A program made the translations under genes and the position numbers. Below, one piece after another: positions 23,599 to 34,710 of a stretch of DNA of 64,000 nucleotides. Numbering within the stretch: the stretch's first letter is position 1; the number at the start of each line of letters is the position of its first letter. The notes under the pieces were generated by a model. That model had not been told where the DNA came from. It ran no database searches and saw nothing but the letters and a program-made list of their open reading frames with translations. Source of the stretch: Coprinopsis marcescibilis (lineage: Eukaryota > Basidiomycota > Agaricomycetes > Agaricales > Psathyrellaceae); contig ML210185.1 in the NCBI GenBank assembly GCA_004369085.1, forward strand, positions 146,789 through 210,788. Reading direction: 5' to 3'.

Positions 23599-24518
23599 AC
23601 AATATATAAATCCAGAGGCTTGTTGATCACGGCAAATTCCCAACGCACAACTCAGATTCGACCGGCTTGTAAGGAATGGCATTGTCTCATTGAGAGCCGG
23701 CAAACCTGCAGCGCGTAAGCAAATGCTAGCTTCTTCCCAGCCCTTCGACACATCAACGATGTCCATTCCTTGACAATCTTCACATGCTCGTTCTCCTGAA
23801 CACCACCGCAGTGCTCATGCTTCATCGCTCACCCGCCTCTCTCAACTGTCGTTGGCTCGTTATCACCGCATAGGACCTCCTTCCGAATAACCCGAGCACC
23901 TTTTCAATTGATCAGTAACTCGAGGTCAAGACCTCAAGTCTCACCGTTACTTTGTCTCTGCCCTGATAGTTGACATAATAGATACAATGAATCCACTACT
24001 CTACCAAATTTGGGACGAATGAAGACCTTGCTACCCTCCTAGTCAGTGAGTCCAGGGCAGATGGCTACCTCAATTCATTGAACGGAGTCCAGGGCAGATT
24101 GCTACCTCAATTCATTGAACGGAGCACAGAGGTGGCTGGTTGCCCCACAGAAATGAGGATGAGGAAGGCCCGCGTAAGGAAGCAGTGTTGACTCGGAGTG
24201 GAGGAAGGAGAGGCTCTGACGAAGTGAAATGCGTACCTTGTGTGTACTCTAGTAGAGTGTGAGTTTTTCTAGACGCGCACAACAGCCGTTGTTGAAGACG
24301 ACTCATGCACCCATCTGAATCTCCTGTTCATTGGCACCCGTTACCGCAACATCAGTGAAAGACCCGAGCAAGAACTAATAGGGGCTAGGAAACCCCGGGC
24401 CGTCGGTGATCCCTGAATATCCCATGCAAACTAAGCTCCGAGTCCGTTCGTCGCTTCGACTCGTGTATTCTTGTTTGTAGAAACAACCGCTTCAACTCCA
24501 CAAAACAGAGCAATATCT
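23599..24518. other. Intergenic 920 bases with a short tandem repeat
   Basis: No supported gene lies here. The only structure seen is a 37-base direct repeat (24048-24121). Open frames on both strands are short and unlike known proteins. The last 100 bases are presumably the promoter and 5' leader of the enoyl-CoA hydratase gene. Confidence 0.5.
24048..24121. repeat. 37-base tandem direct repeat, two copies
   Basis: Units 24048-24084 and 24085-24121 are adjacent and differ at one position (GATGG versus GATTG). Each begins GAGTCCAGGGCAGAT and ends TTCATTGAACG. It is a recent tandem duplication in noncoding sequence, about 400 bases upstream of the hydratase start. Confidence 0.9.
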
Positions 24519-25694
24519 ATGGCCTCAAACTTGACTCGGTTCTCAGTAAATCTATCCCTCAGGGCAAAGTTCTCTACTTGTCATTCCAGTGCCGCCTTGA
24601 AACCTCGATTTCGCACCCGCTTCATGTCGACAGAATCCGGAACTCAATACGAGAACATCCTCGTTTCTCGCCCAGAACCTAATGTCGTGCTTGTAACCCT
24701 TAACAGGCCCAAGGCTCTCAACGCCCTCAACAGTGCCCTTTTCAAAGAACTCAACAAGGCATTGGCGGAGGCAGACCAGGATGATTCCGTTGGTGCAATG
24801 GTATTGACCGGATCCGAGAAGGCTTTTGCTGGTTCGTACATCGCGCTTCTACAACGGACCTACGGTACTCATAAACTATCCAGCCGGCGCTGACATTAAG
24901 GAAATGAAAGACAAGACATGTGTGTATCGCTCTTGGAAAATATCTATTCGCCATCGTTTAACGCGTCACAATAGATTCTGATGTCTACAAGAACAAGTTC
25001 TTGGAAAACTGGTCCGAAATCGCCAACTTGAGAAAGCCGGTCATTGCTGCTGTTAGCGGGTTCGCTGTACGTGTATCTTCTCTGACGTGAATTACCTAGG
25101 CTAAATTCGCGTCACCAGCTCGGTGGAGGATGTGAGTTGGCGTTAATGTGTGACATCATCCTCGCGTCCCCAACAGCGAAGTTCGGTCAACCAGAAATCA
25201 ACCTGGGAGTGATTCCAGGAGGAGGAGGATCTCAGCGGCTTGCACATACTATCGGAAAGTCCAAAACAATGGAGCTGGTCCTGACGGGCCGAAATATCAA
25301 TGCAGAAGAAGCTGAAAGATGGGGTATCGTCAGCCGGGTGGTCGGCGAAGGAGAAGGCCAGGTGGTGAAAGAAGCGCTCTCCGTGGCAAAGTTAATAGCC
25401 AGTAAGAGCCAGATAGCAGTCCAAGCAGGAAAGGAAGTCGTGAATGCCGGTGCGTAACTTCGCCGATGAGAACTCTTGCATCGCTTAACTGACGAGAGTA
25501 GCATACGAACTGAGCCTTGAAGAAGGTTTGCGGTTCGAGAGAAGAATATTCCATGGCCTGTTCGCCACGAATGATCAGAAAGAAGGTGCGTAAAGACATC
25601 CGTTTGCAGACAGTCGGATTTACCGTGTGCATTGCGTCGTATAGGAATGGCCGCGTTTGCGGAAAAGAGGAAGCCCAACTTCACGCACTCATGA
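24519..25694 (+). CDS. ECHS1: Enoyl-CoA hydratase, mitochondrial
   Basis: It hydrates 2-trans-enoyl-CoA to 3-hydroxyacyl-CoA in beta-oxidation and branched-chain amino acid breakdown in the mitochondrial matrix. Six exons (24519-24831, 24884-24919, 24975-25066, 25119-25449, 25502-25585, 25645-25694) total 906 nt, 301 residues. The N-terminus [20 protein letters not shown], then [12 protein letters not shown], is a typical presequence. Crotonase motifs are intact: [41 protein letters not shown] (first catalytic Glu) and [20 protein letters not shown] (second catalytic Glu and oxyanion glycines). The ending KRKPNFTHS is family-typical. It is tail-to-tail with the DMAC1-like gene (82 bases between stops). 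Confidence 0.92.
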
Positions 25695-25776
25695 AGATGT
25701 AGAATCCAAATCTGGGAATATAATCCACTCTACTTCTAAGCTATGGGCCGATGAGCGGGTTGTCAGCGAAGAAAAT

Positions 25777-26069
25777 TTACTGTACACGTTGTTCAAGGAA
25801 CGCACTTTTAGTCCACCGCATGATACCTCCAGCCAAGAAACCTATGAGAAGATGAATAAATGACCCTTTAACTGTCGTAGAAAGTCCTCACCTACACCCA
25901 GGGCTGACAAAAAGATTTTCTGGCCACGGTTTCCGGGGCCCAGATTTCTCGACTGCCAAAGTGCATAGCCGCCAACGCCAATAAAGGTGCCCGTTCCGAC
26001 GATGCGGCAGGCCAGACAGTCTTTCTGATTTACTTGGCTCGTAGAAGCTTGATGATTGGAGTCCTGCAT
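25777..26069 (-). CDS. DUF4536 / DMAC1-like small membrane protein
   Basis: Two exons (26069-25892, 25841-25777) total 243 nt, 80 residues. The sequence KDCLACRIVGTGTFIGVGGY, then ALWQSRNLGPGNR and FLSALGVGFLAGGIMRWTK, fits the DUF4536 family, whose human member DMAC1/TMEM261 helps assemble the distal membrane arm of respiratory complex I. The conserved D-C-x2-C-R motif comes just before the first of two predicted membrane helices. The start at 26069 (MQDSNHQASTSQV) gives a short polar lead. The intron join is clean (GTA G|GT TTC) and restores the second helix. Mitochondrial inner membrane location is inferred from the family. Confidence 0.72.
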
Positions 26070-26899
26070 AGAGACCTTGTTCTGTATACGTCTGTATACG
26101 ACAGTCGGCGTAAGAATCGAGACAAGTTACCACAAGTATACATTCCGGCTTACTGACGGCCACGCGGCTGTGGTCACATGATCATATTGCAACGCGTCCT
26201 CGGAGTCTTTATACTTTCACTTTTCAGGCCAATCCCTTTTGCTCTGACCACATCGCAGGACCTGAACCTGGAAACTGACAGCTGCAACCCTTTTGATCTT
26301 TGGGGATACTCGTTCTGCTGCCGGTGCTCTGGGGTCTGACAATCTCATACACAATCTGGGGACATCTAGACAATTCGACTTTTTTTCGTGACGTCGTCGC
26401 TCAGTCTCCTCAATGACACCAATCTCTTCCTTGTTATGGTGATGCATCCTCCACGACCTTTGGCTGGATAATATTTCACCCGCCACATCAAGGGTGGACA
26501 CACCTTCCGTCTAACGCCTTCCACTGCCGGTGCATCTGACTCTCAGAAACGAGGACTCTGCACTCCTAGGATAAACTTTTGAGACGGTGCCCCCAAATTC
26601 TAATCGGCATTCTGCCAAATAAGTCCTGTTCTCTGGACTCCGTCGTTGATCGCCAACACGACCGCTCATTGTCCTTGGAACTTCGATCTGTCGTGGAGGT
26701 ATGGGGACTTGCCACCCCCAAGTCACATGAAACGCTTGATGTATTTAAACGGGAGTACATGCACCGTTGCTCACGGTGAAATGCTTACCACGAGAACGAG
26801 GCTCTCTCTTCTGAACCTTCTCTACCTATATAGAGCCTCGGTTCATTGGCGCTTCCTAGATAACGACCTTTTACGACCTCCTCTTCATGTCCGTTCAAG
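26070..26899. promoter_or_regulatory. Divergent intergenic region, DMAC1-like gene / P450
   Basis: These 830 bases lie between outward-facing genes. A TATATA at 26827-26832 is about 70 bases before the P450 start codon and is a plausible TATA box. A small direct repeat, CTGTATACGT/CTGTATACGA, lies near 26081-26101, close to the DMAC1-like start. No open frame here resembles a known protein. Confidence 0.45.
26827..26832 (+). promoter_or_regulatory. Candidate TATA box of the P450 gene
   Basis: TATATA lies in the context ACCTATATAGAGCC, 68 bases before the proposed ATG at 26900. Spacing fits a short leader. A regulated, TATA-containing promoter is plausible for a P450 but is not proven. Confidence 0.4.
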
Positions 26900-29369
26900 A
26901 TGACTAGTGCGACGACCATCCTTTCTCCGAGTTGGCTCTTTTTAAACCTGGGCAAGCTGAGTGTGTGGAACGCAAGTTATTCTATTAAACTACTCCATCG
27001 CTCCTTCTTACTTTGCCCCAGTCCCTCGTTGCCGCCCTCGGTTCTAGCGTTGCCCTTGTTATTTACAAGGTGTATCGTCGTAGCACGCGCATCTCAATTG
27101 CACATGTTCCAGGACCACAGCCCGAATCTTTCTTCCTTGGTCAGTCAATCCGCAGTCACCGGCGTCAATTCTGTACTGACGTTCGCATCAGGCAACCTGC
27201 GCGAGATATTCCAAAGCCAAGCTGGAGTACCAGACTTCAAATATCAACGTGAATATGGAGACATCGTCCGTGTGAAGGGCGCATTCGGGGTACGGGCCCA
27301 CCTTCCACACCTGAATGGGATCTTACTGAATTGACACACAATAGGAGGACCGACTCATGATTTCAGACCCCAAGGCTTTGCAATACATTATCCACACGTC
27401 AGGTATGGCGATGATATGAAGCAATGACCTTGGTTTAACCACCTTTGATTAGGTTATGCATATCCCAAATGGCCTGAGAGGACTGAAATATCCCGTGTTC
27501 TAATGGGCCGAGGGCTACTATGGGCAGACGGTGAGAGGACACTGATTTCACATCCCATCACATCTTAGACTCCTTTAGGCGACATACATAAACGGCAACG
27601 CAAAGTAATGCTTCCAGGGTTCGGAGGTAAAGAAAATCAAACATTAAGGAAGGAAGCACTTCAAACTGACATGGACGCTGACAGTACCTGAGTCCAAGTC
27701 CTACGTCTCAATTTTCCGAAGGGTAGGAACGGAGGTAACATTCTTTTGTCTCCATCCCCGAGGAATGCGAGGCTAATACCCGATTAAGCTTACGGCGCAA
27801 TGGACGGACATACTTGCAAGCTCCAAAGACCAATCGGCTGTTATGAATGTTGCTAATTGGCTCTCGCGTACAACTATGGACTCTATCGGGGAAGGTTGGT
27901 GCTTCTAAGCGCCCGCTCGGATAATCACAATACTGAACCTCTCACCTCGCTTCAGCTGCCTTTGATTATCACTTTGGTGCCCTTACCAACGACGACAATG
28001 AATTTATGGAGGCTTATCTCGGCCTCATGTACGTTCATTTCTCTCCCTTGCTCCTTCGATTGCCGAACATGCGCTCGTCTCAGGTCAGACACGCTGGGCT
28101 CGCCACCGACTTCGGCCCTCTTTATTCAGACCGTAATGCCGCTGTGGTATCTTCGGTTGATGTCGATGTTTTCCCGGAAACGCAGCCTCGTTCACGCAAG
28201 ACATACGGCGAAGCTCGCAAATGCCGTTGCGAAGGAACTCGTAAGGTCCAAATCAGAAGCACTGCTTCAAGGAAAGGGGAACAAGGACATTCTATCTCTA
28301 CTCGGTATGATTTCTTGATCCGCTATCTGCATGCTTGAATTGAAGAAGCTCAATTCTCCTGTAGTCAAGGCGAATGCTTCTGAAAATGCCGAGACCAAGC
28401 TGACTGAAGAGGAAATCTACGCCCAAATGAGGTGCGCATTGTTAACTCTTGGCTGTCCATTGGCCGTGCGCTAACGCCGGGTTCAGGACGATTCTTTTGG
28501 CCGGTCATGAGACAAGTGCGACTACTCTATGCTGGGTGCTTCTTGAGCTGGCAAGGCACCCTGAAGTTCAAGAGAAACTCCGTCGAGAGATTCGTGAGGT
28601 AGAAAGAGCCATCCGTGCCCGAGGAGGTTCAGACTTCACTGCGACTGACCTCGACAACATGACGTATCTCCATGCTGTAATCAAGGTCCGTATTTTATCC
28701 GCACGACCTGCCCATTAATCTCCTTCCTCGCAAAAATGTTGTGGCTAATGTGACATGAATATAGGAGTCGATGAGGTATCACCCTGCCCTCTATCAAAAT
28801 TACCGTCAAGCAGCCCGCGACGACGTTATCCCACTTTCAAAGCCCATCGTTGGCCCAGACGGTCAACTTACCAATTCTTTGCCTATTTCGAAGGGTACGA
28901 AGATTATTCTTTCCATCGCTGCATACAACAGGTATGAACAAGCCCGTTTCTCCGAGTTATCGCCTTCTCGGTCTGATGAGGCCTTCTCTAGGAACCAAGA
29001 AACATTCGGCGAAGACGCTCATGAATATAATCCTGAACGATGGTTGGACTCTAAAGAGAAGAAGGGTCCAACGCTTGGTGTATACGGAAATTTGTCAGTT
29101 CTCGGACTTTTCCTCTTTCATTCTCGCCTTAAACTCGGTCTAGGTTGACGTTTGCCGGTGGAATAAGGACGTGTATTGGATGGCGCTTTGCGCTTTATGA
29201 AGTTCTTTCGCTGACGGTGGAGATCATCAATAACTTCGAGTTAGGAGTGACCCCCGATATCGAGCGGCTCAGGAGAGAAGCGTGCTTGGTGATGCTTCCG
29301 ACATTGGAGGGCGAACAACTCAAAGGAGAGAATCTTCCTTTGAAGATTACGCTAGCCACCAGGGATTAA
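26900..29369 (+). CDS. Cytochrome P450 monooxygenase
   Basis: A heme-thiolate monooxygenase, expected on the ER membrane. The N-terminal hydrophobic anchor is SLVAALGSSVALVIYKVYR followed by a proline hinge, IAHVPGPQPESFFLG. Later motifs are in order: PKWPERTEISRVLMGRGLLW and DGDIHKRQRKVMLPGF (C helix W/R replaced by HKRQRK), RTILLAGHETSATTLCWVLL (I helix AGxxT), KESMRYHPALYQNYRQAARD (ExxR), YNPERWL and FAGGIRTCIGWRFALYEV (heme loop FxxGxRxCxG with the Cys ligand). Many introns; stop 29369. The start is uncertain: the first exon from ATG 26900 would join at the acceptor before 27021. Substrate is unknown. There are no biosynthetic neighbours, so it is not evidently part of a metabolite cluster. 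Confidence 0.87.
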
Positions 29370-29740
29370 TTTCGTTGTCATCTCACTGTTTTCCGTTGCT
29401 ACTATTTTGTGCTGTACATACGTGATCATTATACCTGCAGAATTTCGCTACAAATTATCTGAATGGCGGGCGCTAGCCAACTTGATGAAAGTTTTTGAAG
29501 CCGCGGTGTTTGTCACGGCTTGCCAGGCGGTTTTGACGTCACCATTTCTTCCCGCTGTACGCCGTGTACGGTCACGTCGCAAAATGCTTAGGGTCGCGCA
29601 AGGAAATATTTCGCGCTCGTTATCACTCATTGCAGGTGTTTACTCTGTCGCGCATCGAGAAATCAAATGACTAACGCTGAGGAGGAGGTAGAAGACGTGT
29701 TGGCGTGCAATGCCAAGTTTCCGCCAGGGAAATCTTCGAA
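29370..29740. other. Intergenic between the P450 and Mtf2-like genes
   Basis: These 371 bases hold the P450 3' end and the promoter of the next gene. An in-frame ATG at 29584 followed by a hydrophobic, Arg-containing stretch was considered as an alternative first exon of the downstream gene, but it needs an extra intron. Nothing else is seen. Confidence 0.4.
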
Positions 29741-30763
29741 ATGCGAAGATTGAGCATGTTGAATCGGTGTAGAAACATGTCGACCGGTCCAAGGTAGTCT
29801 TGCTAGTTACAGCAGTAGCAGAACTCTGACCTTCTCCCTTCAAGTGACTCAAAATCGCGGTCGATATTCTCAAAGGGAGAGTCTTCATGGGACCACCTAT
29901 TCGATGACATCGACGATAGACCTCCTGCGGCGTCTGCTCCCCAACAGCAAGGCAGCAGAAAGCATTCGATGACGGAGGCTGAAAAGAAGATTCTTCGAGA
30001 GCTGTTGGACCAAGTGTTCATCGCGAGGCAAGAACAGAGCCAGGAGAAAGGCCAGCTAGCCAAGGAGCTCTACGAAAAAACGCATGACCCCTCACAACCA
30101 TACACCCGGCTTAGGGCCTCGAAAGCCCCGGCGGGAGAGAAGTCGCAATCCGACGTTGCAGTAGACGAACTGCAAGAAGACATGGATAAATGCGCCAACA
30201 AAGCGGAACTGTTGCAATGGGCCCGTCAGAACGTCTTCAACGAACCTGTGGAACACACCAACACGGTATCCACACTACCGCTTCCCATCTACTCGAGAAT
30301 GATCCCGAGGCTCATGGCTCAGTTCAGGGAGCGATTCAAGGATCCAGAACTCGCGCTGTTTGTCTACAAGTACACCAGGAACCACTCGATCACGTCGTTC
30401 GTTTACGGCTGCATGACAAGCACATATAACGAGCTGCTCCTCATACTTTGGAATCATTATCGAGATTTGCAAGGAATCCAGGATATCTTGGCCGATATGG
30501 AGGCCAACAGCGTCGGAGGGGACCGAAGAACGGAAATGATTGTCGAGAGGGCGTGTCGGGAGGCGGCTGAGGGGAAGCTCTGGCTCGACCGAAGTCCAGA
30601 AGGCGATCAGCTGGCGTTGGTAGAGATATCCAGAATCTCAGAGTCGTTGCTGAGATTATTGTCCATGTCCGGCCCTGGATACATGGGAGGCAAAAAGGAT
30701 GATTGGAAGCTCAAAATTGCAAACGAGAGCAAAAGCAAACAAGGCAAATTCGGCAAATGGTAA
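29741..30763 (+). CDS. Mtf2-like C-terminal domain protein, probable mitochondrial RNA/translation factor
   Basis: Two exons (29741-29793, 29845-30763) total 972 nt, 323 residues. The N-terminus MRRLSMLNRCRNMSTGP is a strong mitochondrial presequence candidate. Family-like blocks are SSWDHLFDDI, ELLQWARQNVF, YSRMIPRLMAQFRERFKDP, ELALFVYKYTRNHSITSFVY and GCMTSTYNELLLILWNHYRD followed by LQGIQDILADMEANSV. This resembles the fungal Mtf2/Nam1-type domain; yeast Mtf2 acts with mitochondrial RNA polymerase in mRNA processing and translation. The tail is basic (KSKQGKFGKW). The assignment is from remembered family pattern and is moderate. It is tail-to-tail with the RhoGAP gene (220 bases). Confidence 0.62.
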
Positions 30764-30983
30764 CATTTTGTCGTGCCCGCACTAGAATTGCTGCTATGGT
30801 ACTCCAGTTGTCGATACATGATAGAGATACAATACGGTACATTTCGTATACTTCACCCCAAAATAATCTAATTTATATGAGTGTATATTAACCAATGGTA
30901 TAGCTATGGTATTCTGGATAATGCAAGAAACGGATGGTGGTATACTGTCGGGTATTCCAAGAAATAATTGTTGCCCGGAATCC

Positions 30984-33900
30984 TTAGGGATTGCCTCGGC
31001 GGGTATGTGGTTTCGTAGGTTTAGAGTTGGTGTGCTTCCCGGCTCTCAATCCGTGGCTCGGTTTGTAGGCGGGGTCGACTTCATCGCATTTCAGGTGAAT
31101 TAACAGGTTGTAGACGAAGATCTGTTCGTATCTGTCACAGAAATCAGCAGGGGATCGAGTTGAAACTTGGACAAAGCTTACTGTGCGTTGGTGAACACGA
31201 TCGACATCAAATCTGAGGTGCACCGGAGAAGGTTGGGCGCCATCACCAAGGCGAGGTTGGCAGGGGTCATCTTCGTTATGCTTTGTGTCTTTTCTTCCAA
31301 GAAAAGCTGCATAAAGCTAATAACAAACAGAATTACTCTGCGATTGATTGTTGGTAGGCGATGTATAATCTGGACGCATGCAACAGGGTCTTGGGCGCTC
31401 ATGATGCATTCGTTGTACATTTCCGAGGGAACCAAGGGGTCGCACAGCTCTCGAAGCCAGAGCTTCATCAGTGATGCAAGGACATGTGGGTCATCGACAG
31501 ATTCCAAAGTATAGTATCCTCGATCAATGCGAAGCTTGAGTTCAGAAACGGAGTCGTTGTCACCAGGAACGCGGAAGATGCCTTCGGCACGAGGGCCACC
31601 CAAAGCGAGGATGCCGTCTGCAAGGAATGGGAGAATGATTGGTACTTTCTGGTGGGGATAATTTCGCTCTTGTAGTCGGATGATCGCGTCAAGGGACTCT
31701 CCAAATGTCGACGGGTTGAAGGCTGCATCCTGCAAAGCCAATCAGGGAAAGATACAAACTGAGGTGATCCAATACTCACAGCTGCTGTTTCTATTTCCGC
31801 CATCGACGGAGGTTTACCTCTTGGTCCTTTCCTTGAGATAGCGGAGAGACGGCGCAGAGAATATTTGGCAATCACGTCGATTCTACCTTCTTGCAAAGCG
31901 GTATGCCTTTGTATGAAAGCCTCGAGATATGTCTCAAAGTTTTTTGACGGTGGGAACGTGAGGAGAAGCACGCATAGAAATTGCCATCCTTTGAAGACGC
32001 TCTCCCTAAAAAGCATCAGTAAATCATTAAGCAGGTTTAAAAAGGCAACATACGTGCTTGAATTGGATGTCAGTTGCTTCATAACCTGACAATACACTTC
32101 GTCTCGCAGCTCTCCGTGCAGAAGCCCTTCACTGAGGATCCATCTCTGCTGCTCCAAAATCCATGCTTGAGGGTTCACAAGGGATGTGGAAGAAGCATTG
32201 AGTCCATTGTTGGGTGGAGCATCCGCTTGAAGACGAATCCCGCCCTTCTCTCGTTCACGGTCTCCCATAATCTGTTGTATCACTTTGAAAATCTTGACAG
32301 CGTCCCGATGTAGGCTACGGTTCAAGAGGAGGAGCGGTGAGGTCAAAGGAGTCTGAAATCGTACACGTTATAAACAGAAGATAAAGCCTGAAAGATCCCC
32401 CTGACCTTTTGCCATGTCATAAGCTGTTCCACTGGTATCTTCCGTTTGAAAATGAAGCCACTTTTATGGGTTGAAAAGTATTGTCTGGCGTATTCCGACT
32501 CTGCAAAGAGCTGTATATCCGAAACGAGGTCGCGGGGAAGAGTATGTTGTCCGCTGGCGGGTTTCAGAAGGAGGCAGGGACATGATGCGCACTAATAACT
32601 TACCCAAGGTCAGAGTTTGAGGAGCTCGCGTCTTGGATGTGAATCTTGGGAGCAACAGCAATGGGCCTGCCATATTCTCGATTCTTGACGGGGCTCATCT
32701 GCATGGTAGCCGCTATCAATGCGTCAGTTCAACACTATGGGACGAAGAGGGACCTGGTGCTTACCATGATTTAAGACGGGACTGCTGATGTTCTTGCCTC
32801 CAACTGTCGGGGCAGATGGAGCAGGTCTGGACGGCGACGGAGGAGCGTCGTTCCTGGTCTTTATTCTGAGAGACTGATGAGGAGAACTTCCTGGTGTGGA
32901 TAGCGACTCCGAGTTTCGAATGGAGCCATTTGTCCTAGCAGGAGAAGACGGTCCACCCTCCGACTGCGAGAAAGTCAATTTTTCGAGGGCTGCATCCAAG
33001 CTTTGAGGTTGTTGTGGGCGATGAGACGCATATGCGGAAGTCGGGGTCTTTGGCCTCCCGCTTCTAGTGCTACCGTCGGAAGGATTTGTGCTATCCCCTT
33101 GATTCTTGGGTTTGCTGGGGCTATCTTTGCCCGCCCTGGTGGAAGACCCAGAATTCCCCTTGAGATCAGTTCCGAACTTGGTGGACGACGGAGATGGAGG
33201 CGCCGAATGTTCTGTTGCATACGGTGATCCAGGAATTGGCGTTAATTGCGAACCACCATGAAGTCGGCTGCTGTGATGCTGTTCGGATGTGCTTCTTCGC
33301 ACGGACTGTCGCTGGCCGGGGTGACGATTGGACTGCTGGACGGCAAGTTTGTCCGTGGGTTGATTCTGTCAGAGAGTGGGCGCTCTCAGAAGCCGGTTCA
33401 TGAGTTGAGGCGAGAAATGTGTACCTGAGGCCCACCGGCTTGCTTTTTGTACGAACTGCGATCAATCTGCGAGAGGCGACGTGCGAGAGCTGTGTTCTGT
33501 ATGTGTATGATTAGAGCCTAACCAAGGTATGATTAATGTAGGGGAGAGCTCACCTGTAAGATGCCAAGTGGGATCACAAACCCTGAAGGACGCTCCCAAA
33601 CTGTTTCGCCGGTCTTCGTTTGATAATAGTAGGGCATTCCACCACGGGAATCGTCAGCCAGCTCCCACCATTCTCCCTCTTCGCTTGGGGGTAATCTGTC
33701 GATCACAGAGTGATATTGAATTCACGCGGTCCGCACGATGGCATGCCCGACTCACACGAAGTGTCCAACAGGAGGATCCCAGCTGACCTGACCTGTAGCT
33801 GGACATGCAAAAAAGGACGTTTGCGTCTGTGAGTGGGTTAGGGAGTCATGAATTGAAGTTTTGGAAGTGAGGGGTGTACCTGAGGATCAACCAATGTCAC

Positions 33901-34122
33901 CCAGAAATTGGACCCCCACTTTGATTCATCCGCTTCTGCTGGCTCCTGCGCTGGTGTTCTGGCTCTTTTCTGAGGGGTGGTAGACGGTGAGGCTTGAGAC
34001 CATGCGTTCTGAGAGGCGCTGGAAGGACGGCCTGCCACAGTTCGCGAGGTTACAGGTGTCGTCGCAGTCGCCGAGATGGGATGTCCGTGTGGTGCGACAT
34101 TAGTGTTGACTGCGAGTGACAT
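30984..34122 (-). CDS. WW-WW-MyTH4-RhoGAP protein (ARHGAP39/Vilse-like)
   Basis: A GTPase-activating protein for Rho-family GTPases, expected in the cytosol or at cortex and cytoskeleton. The start at 34122 gives MSLAVNTNVAPHGHPISATA. Two WW domains follow: SNFWVTLVDPQTQTSFFACP to GQVSWDPPVG, then GEWWELADDSRGGMPYYYQT to GETVWERP. A long disordered Ser/Pro-rich linker precedes the MyTH4 domain (SEYARQYFSTHKSGFIFKRK; NRSLHRDAVKIFKVIQQIMG; WILSEGLLHGELRDEVYCQV). The RhoGAP domain has GPRAEGIFRVPGD with the arginine finger, SLMKLWLRELCDPLVPSEMY and MTPANLALVMAPNLLR. The tail is YKPSHGLRAGKHTNSKPTKP then HTRRGNP. This domain order matches animal ARHGAP39. About 15 exons. Confidence 0.88.
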
Positions 34123-34710
34123 GGGTATCGAATAGTTGGTATAAGGCAAAGCAGGGGGCCAGCAAAGGGGAATCCACGGAAGAGAGGGGCAAAATGGGTC
34201 GAAGCAGGGGGAACACGACCGTTGGGTAAGTAATGGGTATTCAAGAAACCGTTGGAGGCAAGAAGTCACGGTCCTCGCTCTAAGCCCAGAAAAGCAAGTC
34301 CACCCTTGTCCATACATCGGAACTATTACATCCGCCGTTCGATTAGATTCAGCTGATTAGATTGACGGTTTCTAATTATTAAGGGCTATAACCTAGTCAC
34401 TCCTTCTCTACCCTCATCAGTGACAACAAAGCTTTCAACGCGTTCAAACGATCCACCGATCATGTTACTTAGCTTGATCTCGCGAATACTGATCGACAGA
34501 ACGAGAGCCGCTTGACCGCTGTGATCGAAGCTGCGAACGATCACCATGGCCTGTCCTCTACATGTGCCGCAATTATCTCCTTCAGATGTACAGAATCTGT
34601 CCTTCAAGAAAAGCACGGTCTATAGCACTGGGGGGATCACGGTTTACTCCACAAGCATTGTATTGACTATTCTCCGATCATCTCTCTCGACGAATAGTTG
34701 CGCTGCGGAT
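34123..34710. other. Intergenic between RhoGAP start and UCHL5 stop
   Basis: These bases hold the promoter of the minus-strand RhoGAP gene and the UCHL5 3' untranslated region. Open frames 34386-34616 (minus) and 34546-34842 (plus) have no family resemblance and are considered chance. Confidence 0.45.

Noticed and set aside
26900..29369. Secondary-metabolite gene cluster around the P450
   Set aside because: The neighbours are housekeeping or mitochondrial genes; no synthase, transferase or transporter typical of clusters is present.
34644..34710. Longer UCHL5 C-terminus ending at 34644
   Set aside because: An initial reading dropped bases at 34738-34742; the corrected frame ends at TGA 34711-34713 with a KEKE-like tail, and the exon lengths then sum to a multiple of three.
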